A stretch of DNA of 64,000 nucleotides from Pseudomonas sp. GV071 (lineage in GTDB: Bacteria; Pseudomonadota; Gammaproteobacteria; Pseudomonadales; Pseudomonadaceae). The position numbers and the translations under genes are program-made. Below the pieces are notes generated by a model. The model saw only the letters and a list, made by a program, of their open reading frames with translations, searched no databases and was not told the DNA's origin. Each line of letters opens with the position of its first letter. Positions within the stretch are counted from its first letter, which is position 1. The stretch spans positions 248,001 to 312,000 of the forward strand of contig NZ_QAOJ01000004.1 in assembly GCF_003050835.1 (NCBI RefSeq), read 5' to 3'. This document shows positions 62,081 through 64,000 of the stretch, one piece after another.

Positions 62081-63532
62081 ATGGATAACGCACAGCCGCA
62101 CCTCTTCCTCTACAAACCGCTGCTGCTCGCCGTCGCGCCCTTGATCATTGCGATGGGCATGGCCGGTTGCGCCGGTCTGCCCGACCAGCGCCTGGCCAAC
62201 GAGGCGCTGAAAAACGGCGACACCGCCACCGCCCAGGCCAACTACAAAGCCCTGGCCGATATGGGTTATGCCGATGCCTCGGTGGGCCTCGCTGATATCC
62301 AGCTGGAAAGCGGCGACCCGGCGCAATTGGCGGCAGCCGAAGACACCTATCGCCAGGCGGCAGACACCTCGCCACGGGCCGCCTCGCGCCTGGGCCGTCT
62401 GCTGGCGACCAAACCGAACGCCACCGAAGCCGAGCACCAGGAAGCGGAAAAACGCCTGAAGCAAGCCTTTGCCAATGGCGAAGAAGGCGCCGTGCTGCCG
62501 CTGGCCATGCTTTACCTGCAATACCCGCAGACGTTCCCCAACGTGAACGCCCAGGAAAAAATCAGCCAGTGGCGTGAGCAAGGTCACCCGCAGGCCGAGC
62601 TCGCCCAGGTGCTGCTCTATCGCACCCAGGGCACCTACGACGCGCACCTGGCCGACGTGGAAAAGATCTGCAAAGCGGCATTGTCCACGGCCGATGTGTG
62701 CTACGTGGAACTGGCCACCGTGTACCAGAAACGCGGCGAAGCGGATAAGCAGAAAGCCCTGGTCGAACAACTGCGCGGCGCCTATGGCCGTGGCGTAGTA
62801 CCGGCCGCGCGTATGGAAGGTGTTGCGCAGGTATTGGCCGACCCGGAACTGGTAGCAGGCCCTCAAGGTGGAGAGAGCGGCGGCAAAACCGACCCGGCGA
62901 CCGCGCAACAGATGCTGGAACAGATTGCCCCGACCTACCCCGCGGCCTGGGTGAGCCTCGCGCAATTGCTCTACGACTACCCCGAGCAGGGCGATATCGA
63001 CAAGATGCTCGAGTACCTGAAAAAGGGCCGCGAGGCCGCGCAACCGCGCGCCGAACTGCTGCTCGGCAAGCTCTACTACGAAGGCAAACTGCTGCCGGCT
63101 GACCCCGTAAAAGCCGAACAGCACCTGCTCAAAGCGGCGCAAAGCGAGACCAGCGCCAACTACTACCTGGGCCAGATGTACCGCCGCGGTTACCTCGGCC
63201 AGGTCCAGCCACAGCAAGCGCTAGACCACCTGCTGGCCGCCGCCCGCGCCGGGCAGAACAGTGCCGATTTTGCCCTGGCGCAGATGTTCTCCCAAGGCCG
63301 AGGCATCGCCCCCGATCCGGTGAACGCCTATGTGTTCAGCCAGATCGCCGTGCAGAAAGGCACACCGCAAGCGCCCGACCTGGCGGCGCAGATCGAACAG
63401 CAATTACCCCCTGGCTCGCGCCCCCAAGCGGAACGCTTGCTGCGTGAGGAACAAGCGCTGCGTGGCGCAACTCTACAAACCGTTACGCAGATGCAGGCCA
63501 TGCAAAGTCAGGACGGGCAGGAGCCACTATGA
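62081..63532 (+). CDS. algK: Alginate secretion lipoprotein AlgK
   Basis: A 483-aa outer-membrane lipoprotein with TPR/Sel1-like repeats that scaffolds the AlgE pore and the periplasmic alginate complex. Lipobox MAGC puts the acylated Cys at residue 30. Repeats are visible as [57 protein letters not shown] and [23 protein letters not shown]. Slightly longer than the P. aeruginosa protein (475 aa). It begins 3 nt after the alg44 stop and its stop overlaps the algE start (ATGA). Confidence 0.95.
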   Translation: MDNAQPHLFLYKPLLLAVAPLIIAMGMAGCAGLPDQRLANEALKNGDTATAQANYKALADMGYADASVGLADIQLESGDPAQLAAAEDTYRQAADTSPRAASRLGRLLATKPNATEAEHQEAEKRLKQAFANGEEGAVLPLAMLYLQYPQTFPNVNAQEKISQWREQGHPQAELAQVLLYRTQGTYDAHLADVEKICKAALSTADVCYVELATVYQKRGEADKQKALVEQLRGAYGRGVVPAARMEGVAQVLADPELVAGPQGGESGGKTDPATAQQMLEQIAPTYPAAWVSLAQLLYDYPEQGDIDKMLEYLKKGREAAQPRAELLLGKLYYEGKLLPADPVKAEQHLLKAAQSETSANYYLGQMYRRGYLGQVQPQQALDHLLAAARAGQNSADFALAQMFSQGRGIAPDPVNAYVFSQIAVQKGTPQAPDLAAQIEQQLPPGSRPQAERLLREEQALRGATLQTVTQMQAMQSQDGQEPL

Positions 63533-64000
63533 ATCGCACAAAACGTAAAACAACAAACACGTGGACGCGCGCCGGTTTTTGCCTGAGCGCCACCTTGATC
63601 ACCGCCCATTCCGCCTGGGGCGTGCAGATGACCGATAGCAGCAGCTACGGCATGGACGTGAAGATCACCGCCCAATCCGAAGATGACCGCGACCTCGGTA
63701 CCCGCAGTGGCGGCGATGTAAACGGTATCGGTATCGACCTGCGCCCCTGGGTGTACGGCAAGCGCGGCAACTGGAGCGGCTATGCCATGGGACAGGCTGT
63801 TAGTGCTACGGACATCATCGAGACCGACACCCTGCAGCAACCCGAAGACGGCGAGAACGCAGGCAGCGGCAGCGGCGATGACAGCCGCCAGCCAGACAAA
63901 AGTTACCTCGCCCTGCGCGAATTCTGGGTCGGCTATTCGGGCCTTACGCCCTACCCCGGCGAAGAACTGCGCCTGGGTCGCCAGCGCTTGCGTAACGACG
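63529..64000 (+). CDS. algE: Alginate outer-membrane porin AlgE (5' part)
   Basis: N-terminal 157 codons of the 18-stranded beta-barrel that exports alginate. Signal peptide [20 protein letters not shown] continuing to a cleavage near SAWG. The mature part has the AlgE features [57 protein letters not shown] and [12 protein letters not shown]. The acidic Gly/Ser-rich stretch [20 protein letters not shown] is a likely loop. The gene runs off the window. GGAG lies 6 nt before the ATG, which overlaps the algK stop. Confidence 0.93.
   Translation, partial: MNRTKRKTTNTWTRAGFCLSATLITAHSAWGVQMTDSSSYGMDVKITAQSEDDRDLGTRSGGDVNGIGIDLRPWVYGKRGNWSGYAMGQAVSATDIIETDTLQQPEDGENAGSGSGDDSRQPDKSYLALREFWVGYSGLTPYPGEELRLGRQRLRND

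Noticed and set aside
60884..63217. A 777-codon minus-strand frame opposite alg8-alg44-algK
   Set aside because: It is the complement of conserved alginate genes in GC-rich DNA, where antisense frames stay open by codon bias; His/Gln/Val-rich composition typical of such shadows.

Overview
The window is a stretch of chromosome from a Pseudomonas of the fluorescens/putida kind. The evidence is the high GC, the alginate operon (algD-alg8-alg44-algK-algE), Pseudomonas-type REP hairpins built on the core TCGCGGCTNNAGCCGCTCCTAC, malate:quinone oxidoreductase, an AapJ-type amino-acid binding protein and a yybP-ykoY riboswitch in front of a GDT1-family exporter. I see no rRNA, tRNA, prophage, transposase, plasmid function or CRISPR array. 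Almost all of it is housekeeping or core accessory chromosome with dense intergenic repeats.

Layout. 1-5.4 kb: 5' part of aapJ, an esterase plus acyl-CoA synthetase pair, and a diguanylate cyclase with a cyclic-nucleotide-type sensor domain. 5.4-11.8 kb: a YajG-like lipoprotein, mqo, an Old Yellow Enzyme reductase with its TetR regulator, a small lipoprotein, glutathione peroxidase and SlyD. 11.9-16.6 kb: a DUF3565 protein translationally coupled to ackA, then pta and a membrane acyltransferase. 16.7-22.6 kb: a two-gene signalling operon made of a CHASE-PAS-PAS hybrid histidine kinase with three receiver domains and a REC-PAS-GGDEF-EAL protein. 22.9-26.9 kb: an OmpA-like lipoprotein and an hxlR-emrA-emrB-like efflux operon with a palindromic operator. 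27-33 kb: a metallo-beta-lactamase-fold hydrolase, an orphan truncated MqsA-like antitoxin, an AraC regulator divergent from a diiron-like hydrolase, an alpha/beta hydrolase with a TetR regulator, and an unknown exported protein.

33-43 kb looks like a lipid-type catabolic locus: a giant MalT/LuxR regulator, the DUF1329 and DUF1302 envelope proteins, a fatty acyl-CoA ligase and a divergent thiolase, with two inverted repeats in the shared ligase/thiolase promoter region. 43-48 kb: a LysE exporter, a hydroxyacid dehydrogenase, rsmC, the manganese riboswitch with a GDT1-family protein, a SnoaL-fold protein and an M48 protease. 48-57 kb: a dCACHE chemoreceptor, a secreted protein made of ten 13-residue repeats, a fungal-type cytosine deaminase, a polyamine-binding protein, a GST with an extra C-terminal domain, a GIY-YIG protein, a GlxA-type regulator with a nested palindrome upstream, and yaaA. 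57.2-64 kb: the long algD promoter/leader and the first five alginate genes, running off the end inside algE.

The most striking points are the algD control region (an exact AlgR box abutting an AlgU-like promoter with a leader of about 380 nt), a hairpin repeat lodged between algD and alg8, the 13-residue repeat protein, the MqsA remnant, the nested operator upstream of the GlxA regulator, and two families of dispersed intergenic repeats (five copies of one, two of the other). I did not find a clearly new multi-gene system. The best candidates for under-described biology are the LuxR/DUF1329/DUF1302/ligase/thiolase locus and the repeat protein.
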